IMG/VR virus record: IMGVR_UViG_3300023179_001998
Coordinates: 1-55,330 of that record
Origin: a virus
Direction: 5' to 3' (one strand)
DNA length: 55,330 bases
A program made the position numbers and the translations under genes. Positions 14,062 through 23,155 of the stretch are shown in pieces. A model generated the notes under the pieces. It worked only from the letters and a program-made list of their open reading frames with translations, made no database searches and was not told where the DNA came from. The stretch's first letter is position 1, and each line of letters starts with the position of its first letter.

Positions 14062-15336
14062 TTATCCCTTCCAATTGCTCTTCACATAATCAAAGAACTT
14101 CTTCTTCTCTGCATCACTCTTGAAGTCTGATGGTGAACTTACATTGTGCTTCTTGAGTGCCTTGTCGAAGAATGCTCTATACTTCTTTTGCTTTGGAGAT
14201 AGTTCTTCTTCCTTGATCTGATATTTGCCACTCTTCATGTTGACGGCAGCAATCATTTCTCTTGTTGACATAGGAGCCTCAACTTCTTCAGCCGTGGTGT
14301 TCTTCTGTCCAACTATCTTTTCAGCAACTTGAGCGGGCTTGTTCTTGATTTCGATTGGCTCTGGGATCATTGCACCCTTTCCTGAACCATCGTTATAAAG
14401 ACCTGCAAACTTTGAAGGAGATTCTGCAATCTTCTTTGATCCTTCTCGTAGTTTGCGAGCCTGCTCCAAGCGAGCCATTGTATGCTTTACCATCTTTGTT
14501 CTGCCGTCAAGATCAACCTTCTCGCTAATCGTTTCGCCTTCTAGTTCAGCCTGCTCCTTGGCAAGGTCAGAATCCATACCATCAATGTATGACTTTGCAC
14601 CTCTCAAAGCGGCTTCAGGACCAGCAAAGAATTCCCAACGCTTGTTGTCAACATATACACGCACAGGCTTTGATAGCCCAAGACCGACTTGCTTCAGAAG
14701 AACTTTGTGACCTTTGTAGTCGGTCTCCTTCATGTAGAACTCTTTCTCAAAGTTGGGGTCTAGAGAAATGTCATCGTCCTTGGCTGTTGCCTTACCTGCT
14801 TCAGCGGCCTTGAGTCCGAATGCCGACTCTAGTTCGCTTTGCAGGTCTGCGTCTAAAGGGTCGGGGACTTCTCCTGCACCAAAATTTGATCTTTCGCTGC
14901 CGGGAATTCCTGCCTTTGCACCTGTTGCAGGAGCAGAAGGAGCAAGAACATTAGCCTCACTCACTTCGGCTTCTTCGTTCCATGCTTCTTTCTTGCCTTC
15001 TTTGCTGTCAATGTACTTGAGGGCATCTTTTCTGCTGTTGAATTTCTTTACTGGTGGAGAGAACTTTTGACCACCCATGTGACGAACTACTGCAAACTTG
15101 CCATCCTTGGTTTGGCTAATTAGCATTTCGCCCTTGGCTTCTTCAATAGTCTCTTCGTTAGTCTCAACCGGTTCGCTAACTTCTTCGTTTGCTGCAACCG
15201 AGCCACTAGCAACAGACTCCTTGCGGGTGCTGATTGCTGCATGTAGTCTTGATGCCAATTCTGTATGAATTGCGTCTTTGAAGTCTACTGCGTTCTTTGT
15301 TAGTACTGTATCTACTGCCTTCTTGAGATTTTCCAT
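14062..15336 (-). CDS. Putative prohead core/scaffold protein with gp22-like motif
   Basis: A 424-residue charged protein lies directly behind the portal gene. The N-terminus (LKKAVDTVLTKNAVDFKDAI, then LASRLHAAISTRKE) is the type found in small core proteins of T4-like heads. Residues 305-328 (ESPSKFAGLY...GKGAMIPEP) repeat a motif of the scaffold gp22 encoded nearby. The C-terminus (YRAFFDKALKKHNVSSPSDF then KKFFDYVKSNWKG) is a separate conserved small helical domain. A middle domain (about 70-120, ISQTKDGKFAVVRHMGG) looks beta-rich. A role in scaffold-to-portal or scaffold-to-shell contact is inferred from position and the shared motif. It is much larger than T4 gp67/gp68. Confidence 0.55.
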   Translation of the reverse strand: MENLKKAVDTVLTKNAVDFKDAIHTELASRLHAAISTRKESVASGSVAANEEVSEPVETNEETIEEAKGEMLISQTKDGKFAVVRHMGGQKFSPPVKKFNSRKDALKYIDSKEGKKEAWNEEAEVSEANVLAPSAPATGAKAGIPGSERSNFGAGEVPDPLDADLQSELESAFGLKAAEAGKATAKDDDISLDPNFEKEFYMKETDYKGHKVLLKQVGLGLSKPVRVYVDNKRWEFFAGPEAALRGAKSYIDGMDSDLAKEQAELEGETISEKVDLDGRTKMVKHTMARLEQARKLREGSKKIAESPSKFAGLYNDGSGKGAMIPEPIEIKNKPAQVAEKIVGQKNTTAEEVEAPMSTREMIAAVNMKSGKYQIKEEELSPKQKKYRAFFDKALKKHNVSSPSDFKSDAEKKKFFDYVKSNWKG

Positions 15337-15347
15337 TTTTGTCTCCG

Positions 15348-16853
15348 TTACTGTAGACCGAATGCTGTGTTATCCGGTGCATACATGCCCTTGTTGCGTT
15401 CAACCGTGATTTGCTTATCCATTTCCTTGATCTGACCTTCGCTCATACCCAAGACTTGAGTCCTAACCCAATAGTGGGAATAGTACTTACCTATGTATTT
15501 TTCTACTTGATTTAGTTCTTCATACATGCCCTTGCGTAGTTCTTGATTCTTGAGTTCTACGAAGTGACTATCCTTCAAATAGTCAAAGAAAAGGCATTCT
15601 TTGATATGCGCCCAATCATCAGGCTTTATGACATTCTTCATCAAGAGTTGCTTCTTGAGGAGGTCATAGAACAACTCACTAAACTTGTTACGAAGCCTTA
15701 CAACGAATTTGTTAAACTTCAACTCGTCACGGCTGATTTCTGCCGCTCTACCTAGTTGGAAGCCCTTATCTTGCTCCAAACGCGATACAGGGACATTTAG
15801 AGCCTTATACAACTTCTTCTGGAAGTAGACCACATCGGTCAATTCGCCAAGGTTCTGTGCTCCGCTGAGTGTGCTGATTTCAGTACCCTTGCTGCCTTCA
15901 CGACGGGGTAGCCAATAGTCTTCCAACATACTCATGAACTTGCGGTCATCTCTGATCTCGCCCGTGTTGGCATCATAGACCAACTTGTTACGGTAGCGGT
16001 TCATGATGTCCTTCACATACTGTTCTGCCTTGGTCTTTGGTAGTGAACCGACATCTATGTAAAAGATTCGGCGTTCGGGCGCACGGGAGATACGGTAGAT
16101 GACCACAGCATCTTCCATCATGCGAAGTTGGTTTAGTGGCTTGATAGCCTTGTGTAAGAAGCCTACGGTTCTGCGGTAGCGGCTGTCAAACAGACCCGAT
16201 GAGCAGAAAGCGATAGCATCCTCACTAATCTTGATGCCCGTAGAGTTTCCTGCGGCACGGGGATTATCCTTGTTGTACACATAGAAGTCCCGATAGCCTG
16301 TGATGATTTTAGTGCCGTCTTTACGGGTCTCTTTTTGGAATTCACGAATCTTCTGAATGTTTAGAGGGTCAACGAAACGAAGTTCCAAAATACCTTTATC
16401 TTGCTTATCTTCGTCTGCTATAAGGTGGAAATAAATCTTGCCGTCAACATACCACCTACGGAAGATTTCATATCCCTTAGTCTCAAACTGCATAAGACGA
16501 AGAACATTCTTGAACTCTTCTTGAATCTTGTCTTTGACACTCTCTGATACATTCAAATCGCTTGTGAAGAATATTTTCACAGGGGAACGCTTACCCTCAC
16601 AGACAACAGATTCGTTGATGATGTCATCAATAGCAGTTTCCGCGATTGGGTCCATAGACATTTCGCGGTACTTTGCTATTAGTTCATAATCGTTGCGTAT
16701 AGAGCCGTCGAGATCAACATACTGACCATAGAAGCCGCCTGCTTCGACTGGAATAGCACCATCGTCCGTAGTTGGAATTACGAACGACTTTAGTGCTTTG
16801 AAGTCTTGCTTCTGCTTCTTCGACCGCTCAATTTTTAAGCCGAAGAGTTCCAT
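15348..16853 (-). CDS. 20: Portal vertex protein gp20
   Basis: A 501-residue portal protein (T4: 524) forms the dodecameric DNA gate at the unique head vertex. Family blocks include YREMSMDPIAETAIDDIINE (N-terminal), GYEIFRRWYVDGKIYFHLIA, LNQLRMMEDAVVIYRISRAP, RRIFYIDVGSLPKTKAEQYV and GKYYSHYWVRTQVLGMSEGQ. The first three match cyanophage and T4 gp20 very closely. The start ATG follows AAGGAG. The gene lies between gp19 and the core genes as in T4. It is a standard phylogenetic marker and would place this phage precisely. Confidence 0.97.
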   Translation of the reverse strand: MELFGLKIERSKKQKQDFKALKSFVIPTTDDGAIPVEAGGFYGQYVDLDGSIRNDYELIAKYREMSMDPIAETAIDDIINESVVCEGKRSPVKIFFTSDLNVSESVKDKIQEEFKNVLRLMQFETKGYEIFRRWYVDGKIYFHLIADEDKQDKGILELRFVDPLNIQKIREFQKETRKDGTKIITGYRDFYVYNKDNPRAAGNSTGIKISEDAIAFCSSGLFDSRYRRTVGFLHKAIKPLNQLRMMEDAVVIYRISRAPERRIFYIDVGSLPKTKAEQYVKDIMNRYRNKLVYDANTGEIRDDRKFMSMLEDYWLPRREGSKGTEISTLSGAQNLGELTDVVYFQKKLYKALNVPVSRLEQDKGFQLGRAAEISRDELKFNKFVVRLRNKFSELFYDLLKKQLLMKNVIKPDDWAHIKECLFFDYLKDSHFVELKNQELRKGMYEELNQVEKYIGKYYSHYWVRTQVLGMSEGQIKEMDKQITVERNKGMYAPDNTAFGLQ

Positions 16854-16883
16854 TATGTAAACTCCTTTTTGAAAAGGTCACTA

Positions 16884-17516
16884 TCAGGTGGTGATGTCAA
16901 CAAGTTCGTGGTACTGGTATGACATCAATACGCCGAATTCAGAAATTGCTGTCTTGGAATCGAAGTTGAGTTCGTATCCCTGAACATCCTTTGGCCAACA
17001 ACCCACCATCTTGTAGGTGGCGATTGGGTTGCCTTCACGGGTCAAAGGCTGAACATACCAATCCGCAAGGTATGAGTTGAGGTTGTTTGGACCAACATTA
17101 CCTTGATACGAATTGATGAGGTTTGACCAAGATTCAAATGCCTTACGGAGCGAGTATGATCCGTCGTTATAGCACTTGAGATTCCAATCAGCAAACTCTC
17201 TATCTCCACCATACTTCAACTTTCTGCCCATGTAGTTAACTTCTACTTGACCCAAAGTTGAGGCAGGAATGCCCGCTGAACGGCAAAGGAATGATACCTG
17301 TGCGCCGGGGTTACCTAGACCGATTGCAGCAGCCACATTTGTAATGGCTCCTGATACTGCGCCACCAAAGAGTGCTCCTGCTACGCTAGAAGCAGCATTG
17401 ATAGCAGCCGTGCCTGCTCCGGGGAATACACCCGAAACGAGATAGAGATTGTCTCTCGCACCACCGTTGATTAGATTCGCTCTGAAAGCGTCGATGCTGA
17501 ACTGACTGTATGCCAT
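16884..17516 (-). CDS. 19: Tail tube protein gp19
   Basis: A 210-residue protein follows gp18 and precedes gp20, the fixed T4 position of the tail tube subunit (163 aa in T4). The body has the tube fold pattern: VSFLCRSAGIPASTLGQVEV, YMGRKLKYGGDREFADWNLK, SLRKAFESWSNLINSYQGNV and YKMVGCWPKDVQGYELNFDS. An Ala/Gly-rich insertion at about residues 33-65 (AINAASSVAGALFGGAVSGA) is extra relative to T4 and may be a surface or luminal loop. The start ATG is set by AGGAG. Its own late motif CATAAATA precedes it. Confidence 0.93.
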   Translation of the reverse strand: MAYSQFSIDAFRANLINGGARDNLYLVSGVFPGAGTAAINAASSVAGALFGGAVSGAITNVAAAIGLGNPGAQVSFLCRSAGIPASTLGQVEVNYMGRKLKYGGDREFADWNLKCYNDGSYSLRKAFESWSNLINSYQGNVGPNNLNSYLADWYVQPLTREGNPIATYKMVGCWPKDVQGYELNFDSKTAISEFGVLMSYQYHELVDITT

Positions 17517-17531
17517 TTGTTCTCCTATGCC

Positions 17532-17539
17532 TATTTATG
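17532..17539 (-). promoter_or_regulatory. Late promoter motif CATAAATA before gp19
   Basis: Minus-strand CATAAATA in the 36-nt gap between gp18 and gp19, followed by AGGAG and the gp19 ATG. Confidence 0.65.
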
Positions 17540-17552
17540 CGGAAACCTGCTA

Positions 17553-19265
17553 TCAGGCTCCTACTTCTTCGAACGAAACGCCTGTCTTGGTAGCAACGAA
17601 GTTCAACTGGATGTAGTTGATGCTTCGGTTTGGCTTCACATAGATGTCGGCAACAAACTGGTTGCTGTCGATAACTTGTGGTGTGTTGTTCTTCTCATCG
17701 CATACAACCTTGAAATCAACGATACCACGGCGAGCCTGAACATCACGGAGGAAGGGTTCTACTAGACCCTTGAACTGTGCTCTTGTGAATGCGTCATTGA
17801 ATTCAAAGAGACTGTACTTAGCAGCCTTGGCAATTGCCTTCTCAAGAACGATGAAGAGGCGGCGAACATTGATACGGTCGAATGCCGATGGCCTTGTTTG
17901 AGCCGTCTTATCACCGAAGAGGATTGTGCCTTCACCAGAGAAGGTTACGATTGGGTTGATGCCGTATCCGTAAATCTCATCTCTTTCAGCCTTGGTTGGA
18001 TTGAATGCGACCTTGATTGTATTACGAACCTGACCACGGTTGAAACCTGCGGGGGAGTACCAAGGATCATTTGTATTATCTGTTCTTACACATAGACCTG
18101 CGGTGTCTCCGTTCATTGGAACCCAACGGTTTACATCGTTGAATGGGTCATACATGAACTTGTATCCGCTGTCGATGAATGCGTAGTTGTTATTACCAAT
18201 CGCATCACGAAGATTCTTGCAGTTTGTGATCTTGGTAGTTGAAGCATCGGATGGATTCTTGTTTGGGGTTGACACAAACGCAACGCAATCCATACGAGAC
18301 TTTGCCAAGTCAGTTAGTTTTTGTGCATTGTTTCCTGTCAAAGGACCGCCCAAGAGTAGAGCAACATCAATATGATCTGCATCCTTGAACATTTCATAAC
18401 CACTACCTGTGGTTCCCAAGATGCTTGCTACTCCGCTGAATTCTCCCGCACCGTTTGAATAGGAAGCAGTTGCGGTTCCCCATGCTGAGGTATCTCCATT
18501 TACTGCGATTGTGCCGTTTGCCGTATAACTTGATGTTAAGTTATCTACCCCAGTTACACCCAAGCATGAGATATAGCGAGAATCGCTGTTGATCTTGCTC
18601 TTGAAGTAAGATGGAGTTCCGTCTGGATTTACTGCTCCCGCAAGTGTTGAAACCGATTCATATCTTTCTAGAACCGTTCCTGTTGCTCCACTCAACAATC
18701 CATCTTCGTCAATAACAACCAAGTGGAAAGCATCCTGTGTTGTTAGACCAGAACGGAAAGCATAATCTGACTGTGTTGGTTTGCTACTGAAGAAAGTCTT
18801 ATACGCCCAACCATTGAAGTTGTTGGATTGGGCAGCGGCAGATAGACCACCACACATTTCGACTCTTAGTGAATTGCCCAACGAACCCGGATAGCGAGCA
18901 ACGATTACTCCTGTGCTTGCTGTTGGGGTTCCGCTCTGTGCCTCTTCAACATTTCTAATGAGGGTTCCGGCCAAAGTTCCTGCTGTTGAGTTCTTTGCAG
19001 TATCCTTGTCTACATGACGAACGACCTTTAGGTTGTTGCCATAGCCAAGGAAGTTGTATGCGGTGAACCACCACTCGTAGTTTGCATCAGAGGGCATTCC
19101 GTAAAGAGCACCCAATTCCTGAACACTACTGATGAGTACGGGTTGATCTACTGGACCCCATTCAAACAATCCTGCCATACCTGCTGATGTTGTAGCAACA
19201 GAGGGAACGATTGTTGTGAGGTCTTTTTCTGAAACATTTACGCCGGGGCTGATTTGAAATGCCAT
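17553..19265 (-). CDS. 18: Contractile tail sheath protein gp18
   Basis: A 570-residue sheath protein (T4: 659). The N-terminus FQISPGVNVSEKDLTTIVPS is the classic sheath start, followed by GMAGLFEWGPVDQPVLISS. The C-terminal conserved domain is also present: RVSAFDR-type 'PSAFDRINVRRLFIVLEKAI' then KYSLFEFNDAFTRAQFKGLV and FLRDVQARRGIVDFKVVCDE, ending with IYVKPNRSINYIQLNFVATK. The middle (residues 100-300) is variable and Gly/Thr-rich, which corresponds to the surface domains. The start is set by AGGAG, and a late motif lies 40 nt upstream. Confidence 0.97.
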   Translation of the reverse strand: MAFQISPGVNVSEKDLTTIVPSVATTSAGMAGLFEWGPVDQPVLISSVQELGALYGMPSDANYEWWFTAYNFLGYGNNLKVVRHVDKDTAKNSTAGTLAGTLIRNVEEAQSGTPTASTGVIVARYPGSLGNSLRVEMCGGLSAAAQSNNFNGWAYKTFFSSKPTQSDYAFRSGLTTQDAFHLVVIDEDGLLSGATGTVLERYESVSTLAGAVNPDGTPSYFKSKINSDSRYISCLGVTGVDNLTSSYTANGTIAVNGDTSAWGTATASYSNGAGEFSGVASILGTTGSGYEMFKDADHIDVALLLGGPLTGNNAQKLTDLAKSRMDCVAFVSTPNKNPSDASTTKITNCKNLRDAIGNNNYAFIDSGYKFMYDPFNDVNRWVPMNGDTAGLCVRTDNTNDPWYSPAGFNRGQVRNTIKVAFNPTKAERDEIYGYGINPIVTFSGEGTILFGDKTAQTRPSAFDRINVRRLFIVLEKAIAKAAKYSLFEFNDAFTRAQFKGLVEPFLRDVQARRGIVDFKVVCDEKNNTPQVIDSNQFVADIYVKPNRSINYIQLNFVATKTGVSFEEVGA

Positions 19266-19304
19266 CTATCTATCTCCTTGAAGGATGCTTGATGATTCAG
19301 ACGA

Positions 19305-19311
19305 TATTTAG
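19305..19311 (-). promoter_or_regulatory. Late promoter motif CTAAATA before gp18
   Basis: Minus-strand CTAAATA in the gap between gp17 and gp18, 39 nt before the gp18 ATG. Confidence 0.65.
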
Positions 19312-19329
19312 GAAATGGTCTATTTCCGG

Positions 19330-21018
19330 TCAAAGACCATATGGGCCTTTGTACTGTCTTGTGTCTATGTCGGAAAACCATCCATTATCATTTAGGTTTC
19401 TTTTTTGTTGGGGTTCTCTTGCCAACTCCGCAGAGCCGTCATCGTCAATTTCAGTACTCAAGAAACCAAACGGCATTAGGTCTTCTTCCAACTTTTTAAG
19501 TTTGTCTTCCATCAGTTTCTTACGAATGTCGGCATTTACCAAGTCTCTAAAGTAGGGCTGTGTGGTTAGCCAAGCAAACAGAACAAGGGTAGCCACCAGA
19601 TCGTCGTTATAGCCCTCTGAAGCCTCGTAGGACGATTTGCTAGAAATAAAGGTAGACAACTCGGATACGATGTCAAAATCGTTCACAAGCAGTTTATCGC
19701 CCTCTATCATCTCTTTAAGAACTAGGCATCCCGTCTTTTTGACCTGTGCAGACATTTTCACACCATACTGAACCCTACCCGAACCGAATGTACCTGCCTT
19801 CTGACCCTTCTTGCCCTTGATGCTGATGCTTATGATGTTTTCGTACTCCAATTCATCATGGATAATGTCTGCCACTTGTTGCCCAGTATCGTTGATTTCA
19901 ACAATTACCTGTGCCTCGTTATAGCGATTGGCTACAGATACAATGAGGTTAGGTAAGAGCATAACAGGCATGGTGTTATTTCTAAACTTGCCTACGACCT
20001 TGTAGGGCATGTTGGTTACATCTATGATTGTGAAGGCGTGGTAATCTAGACCTACCGCCCTACAGGTATCCACAGACATAGCATAGATGTGACCTTCTTT
20101 TGGCTCTTCGTAGAGTTCCAATCCGTCCTTGGTTTGTATTTTCGGATTCTCATAAGTGAGGGTAGAGATTTTAGTGGTCTTGATGAGGGTGTCTTCTGAT
20201 CCCAAGAATTCACACTCATACTCGGCTAGCCAAAGGCGTTCTGAACCCAAAGCCTTCTTCGTGGTCTCTTTCCAAGCATCATCTCTGCCGGGGACTTCCC
20301 ACCAATGCACTTCAATGGCCTTGTAGGGGTTTCTACCTGCGATGGCATCCTTCCAAAGTTTGTAGTACATGTTCATACCCTTGGGGGTAGAAACAATGAC
20401 CACCTTGGAGGTTTGACCTGATGAAATGGTTGGGTATACCGATGCGAAGAACTCGTCGGCTATGTTGTTGGGGACGAATGCGAACTCGTCAAGAACGATG
20501 TAGTTGAACGAGTCACCACGGACAGCAGAAGCAGAGGTTGCTGATGCTATAATCTTTGAGCCATTCTCAAACTTGATGCTCGTCTTGTTCCATTCAACCA
20601 CACCCTGCTTGAGCCACAGAGGTAGACGCTCATATGCCAACTTGATACGGTCAAGAATTTCAGTAGCCGTTTTCTGCTTGTTGGCTAGGATGGCAACCTT
20701 GTAGTCACCATTGAACTGTGTCATGTGCAAAACATCAGCAGTTACACAAGATGTCTTTCCTGTCTGACGAGGGAACTTGCAGATATTGAAGCGGTTCTCT
20801 CTTACTGTTTTTAGGAACCTCTTTTGGAAGTCATACAGGTCAAATAGAATCGGACCTCGGTCAAGGCTTCTGATGTAGAAGTACTTGGTTGTAAAATGAA
20901 TCAGATCTTCAGATGCCTTGACATACTCCTCCATTTGCTCGGGGGAGTATTCAATCTTTACACCCGGACCCTTTAGTAGAGGGTTACCAAGATAGGCTAT
21001 ACCTTGCTTACTCGGCAT
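19330..21018 (-). CDS. 17: Terminase large subunit gp17
   Basis: A 562-residue packaging motor (T4: 610). The ATPase domain has Walker A KFPRQTGKTS (residues 81-90), Walker B NYIVLDEFAF (172-181) and the coupling motif VIVSTPKG (208-214). The RNase H-like nuclease domain shows its acidic residues in MSVDTCRAVGLDYHAF (Asp 317), IVEINDTG (Glu 373, Asp 376) and EGYNDDLV (Asp 471/472). It cuts concatemers and drives headful packaging through gp20. It overlaps gp16 by 11 nt, so the subunits are coupled. Confidence 0.97.
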   Translation of the reverse strand: MPSKQGIAYLGNPLLKGPGVKIEYSPEQMEEYVKASEDLIHFTTKYFYIRSLDRGPILFDLYDFQKRFLKTVRENRFNICKFPRQTGKTSCVTADVLHMTQFNGDYKVAILANKQKTATEILDRIKLAYERLPLWLKQGVVEWNKTSIKFENGSKIIASATSASAVRGDSFNYIVLDEFAFVPNNIADEFFASVYPTISSGQTSKVVIVSTPKGMNMYYKLWKDAIAGRNPYKAIEVHWWEVPGRDDAWKETTKKALGSERLWLAEYECEFLGSEDTLIKTTKISTLTYENPKIQTKDGLELYEEPKEGHIYAMSVDTCRAVGLDYHAFTIIDVTNMPYKVVGKFRNNTMPVMLLPNLIVSVANRYNEAQVIVEINDTGQQVADIIHDELEYENIISISIKGKKGQKAGTFGSGRVQYGVKMSAQVKKTGCLVLKEMIEGDKLLVNDFDIVSELSTFISSKSSYEASEGYNDDLVATLVLFAWLTTQPYFRDLVNADIRKKLMEDKLKKLEEDLMPFGFLSTEIDDDGSAELAREPQQKRNLNDNGWFSDIDTRQYKGPYGL

Positions 21019-21481
21019 CTATAATATCCTCGGGCTTGACCGCCTTCTCCAACTCCTTTCGTGCCTTTAGGAATTTGGAGAGTTCTGTTGTATTGCCCAC
21101 GAAGATGCTGTTGTTGGTCACATTGGTTTGCTTGACCGCATCTTCCTTCTTGATTTCCTTCAACTGCTTGTGGAGATGCATCAGTTTGTTGTTAGCCTCT
21201 AGTGTGGCTTGAATCAACTGAGCAGCAACCTCATACGCACGGGCGTTCTGTGTTTCCTCGGCTACCTGCAAGATGCCCTGAATAGCACTCTCCGACTGGA
21301 CAATAACTCTCTTGAGATTATCACGAACCTCTGAGTAGTCTTTGTCGTGATCTTTGACAGATTGCGGTGGCTTTACGGGGATAGGTACTAGCATAGTAGG
21401 CTCGGGTGTACTACGCATTGCGGGTCCACCCAATAGCACCTTGTCTAGGTTGTTGTCAACCCGTGATTCATGTCCAGTCAT
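21008..21481 (-). CDS. 16: Terminase small subunit gp16
   Basis: A 157-residue protein (T4: 164) precedes and overlaps gp17. A central pair of long helices (YSEVRDNLKRVIVQSESAIQ; RAYEVAAQLIQATLEANNKL) corresponds to the antiparallel coiled coil that oligomerises gp16 rings. The C-terminal NNSIFVGNTTELSKFLKARK matches the conserved tail of T4-like small terminases. It recognises DNA and stimulates the gp17 ATPase. No DNA-binding helix-turn-helix is obvious. Confidence 0.9.
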   Translation of the reverse strand: MTGHESRVDNNLDKVLLGGPAMRSTPEPTMLVPIPVKPPQSVKDHDKDYSEVRDNLKRVIVQSESAIQGILQVAEETQNARAYEVAAQLIQATLEANNKLMHLHKQLKEIKKEDAVKQTNVTNNSIFVGNTTELSKFLKARKELEKAVKPEDIIDAE

Positions 21482-21491
21482 AACAAACTCC

Positions 21492-22265
21492 TTAAGCGTT
21501 TTCTATTATCTGTGTCTGTGCTGTCGGTCCTGCGGGAACATATGAACCTGCTGTAATTCCTGTGTTTGGATATACATTTATAGTTGCAGCAGTAAGACCG
21601 CCCTTGAGGGAATCTCGGAGACCAACTTGAGTGTCCAAGATGACTCCCTGCTCGCGGATTGGTCCATACAAGTAAACCCGTGCGGTGAAGGAGAGGGTCA
21701 TATAGGTCAACTTGCGTAGATCGTAGTTGCCATACGAACCGTCATCTCCTTCACCGATAGTACATGATTTGAACACGATAGGTATGTTTACCTTCGGATC
21801 CATGTCATTCATTTTGATTGTGATTGTGTATTCTGGTTGGAAGTAAGGAAGTATCTGCTCTACAATTTGCAGAGCATCTTCGGTGTTCTTGGTCATTATT
21901 CCCAAAGACAAGTCCAAGTTATACGGCACACGCTCATAACGAGTTTTTAGTGTGCTCGCATCTTTGTACAGGAGAGTCCTGTTCATTGTGTTGAGTTTAC
22001 GATTCGGGTCATATGTTAGTGACTGAATCTCAAACGATAGACGAGGAATATAGTTCTCAATCTTTACTTTAGCCGCATCAAAATCTGTTCCTATGCGAGC
22101 GAGCCTGCGTATGAACTTCTGCTGTGGTCCGTAAGAGATAGGAACCTTGATACGCTCTACCTCATCTCCCGCGTCATCCAAACGAGAAATGTAGATGTTG
22201 TTGAAAAGAGAGCCAAAAGCCACAACAACTTTACGAATAGTTTGATGATAGAAGTGTTCCAACAT
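21492..22265 (-). CDS. 15: Tail sheath stabiliser/completion protein gp15
   Basis: A 257-residue protein (T4: 272) caps the finished tail and connects it to the neck. The matches to T4 are clear: N-terminal FYHQTIRKVVVAFGSLFNNI versus FYNSSFRRYATLMGDLFSNI, VPISYGPQQKFIRRLARI versus VPITYASKEHFMMKL, and the hallmark LQIVEQILPYFQPEYTITIK. The start ATG overlaps the stop of gp14 (TAATG). Confidence 0.95.
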   Translation of the reverse strand: MLEHFYHQTIRKVVVAFGSLFNNIYISRLDDAGDEVERIKVPISYGPQQKFIRRLARIGTDFDAAKVKIENYIPRLSFEIQSLTYDPNRKLNTMNRTLLYKDASTLKTRYERVPYNLDLSLGIMTKNTEDALQIVEQILPYFQPEYTITIKMNDMDPKVNIPIVFKSCTIGEGDDGSYGNYDLRKLTYMTLSFTARVYLYGPIREQGVILDTQVGLRDSLKGGLTAATINVYPNTGITAGSYVPAGPTAQTQIIENA

Positions 22266-23152
22266 TAGGTTGGGTCTCCAAACGGATGGCTTTCGGTAAA
22301 GTCAAGGAAGGTATTCGCTTCGTCCTGAATGCCCTTGTTGTTTTCATCAATAAGGACTCCAAACTTATCGCCAATACCTATGACAGTTGAGTATAGACTA
22401 TTATCACTCTTTGTTACATATAGGCTCTGTCCAGTTATACCCGTGATGCCCCAACTACCAACGATATCAGTAAGTATAAGAATTCCCGGGTTTTCTTGGT
22501 CATAGGATAGAACGGTTGCTGTTGCATCTGCTTCTGCCACAGATCCCGTTGCGGAACCATTTGCAAATTGGTATACGATATCGCCCTTTCTAAGATTATT
22601 TGCTCCATTTATTGCTCCTAGCGTGAGGTTGATGCTATAGGCATTCTGTTCTTCTACCACATCTATCTCGGGAATACCAGTATCCATCTTCTCCTCGCTG
22701 TATTGGAACAGTTCACATGTCAATTGGAAAGTTAGTCTCTTGCCAAGTTGATAGAAAGGATTCTCATGTTCTACAAACTTGATTTCAAACAGACCGTTAT
22801 TTAGAGGCAAGAAGAGTAAATCTCCTTCCATCGGTCTATCCATACCAGTCTCTCTCTTGAATCTTTTTCTAGAAACAGTAAATTTCACGCTGTCCCTAAT
22901 CTCAAAACCAAATTTGGTGAACATATCTCCACCCTCAAATGCTGTGGTTGTATCCATATACATTTCAATCATCTTGAAGGTTGAGAACCTTGAGTAAGGT
23001 GCTTCGCCAAAGAAGTCATCTTTGCGAATCATCTCTCTCGGTAAGTAAAACATTTCCATACCATGAATCTTTATAGCCTCAATAGTGAGGTCTTCGATGA
23101 GATTCTGCTCAGGTAGATTCTTGAACTTATTGAAGTATGGGTTGAGTGCCAC
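22265..23152 (-). CDS. 14: Neck protein gp14
   Basis: A 295-residue neck protein (T4: 256) has the characteristic N-terminus LNPYFNKFKNLPEQNLIEDL, IKIHGMEMFYLPREMIRKDD and the pattern FTVSRKRFKRE...RPMEGDL. The central FEIKFVEHENPFYQLGKRLT and LTCELFQYSEEKMDTGIPEI complete the family domain. The C-terminal 90 residues (Gly/Thr/Asn-rich, e.g. NLRKGDIVYQFANGSATGSV) are an extension, probably beta-rich, beyond the core. gp13 and gp14 form the collar that joins head and tail. Confidence 0.93.
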   Translation of the reverse strand: MALNPYFNKFKNLPEQNLIEDLTIEAIKIHGMEMFYLPREMIRKDDFFGEAPYSRFSTFKMIEMYMDTTTAFEGGDMFTKFGFEIRDSVKFTVSRKRFKRETGMDRPMEGDLLFLPLNNGLFEIKFVEHENPFYQLGKRLTFQLTCELFQYSEEKMDTGIPEIDVVEEQNAYSINLTLGAINGANNLRKGDIVYQFANGSATGSVAEADATATVLSYDQENPGILILTDIVGSWGITGITGQSLYVTKSDNSLYSTVIGIGDKFGVLIDENNKGIQDEANTFLDFTESHPFGDPT

Positions 23153-23155
23153 GGG

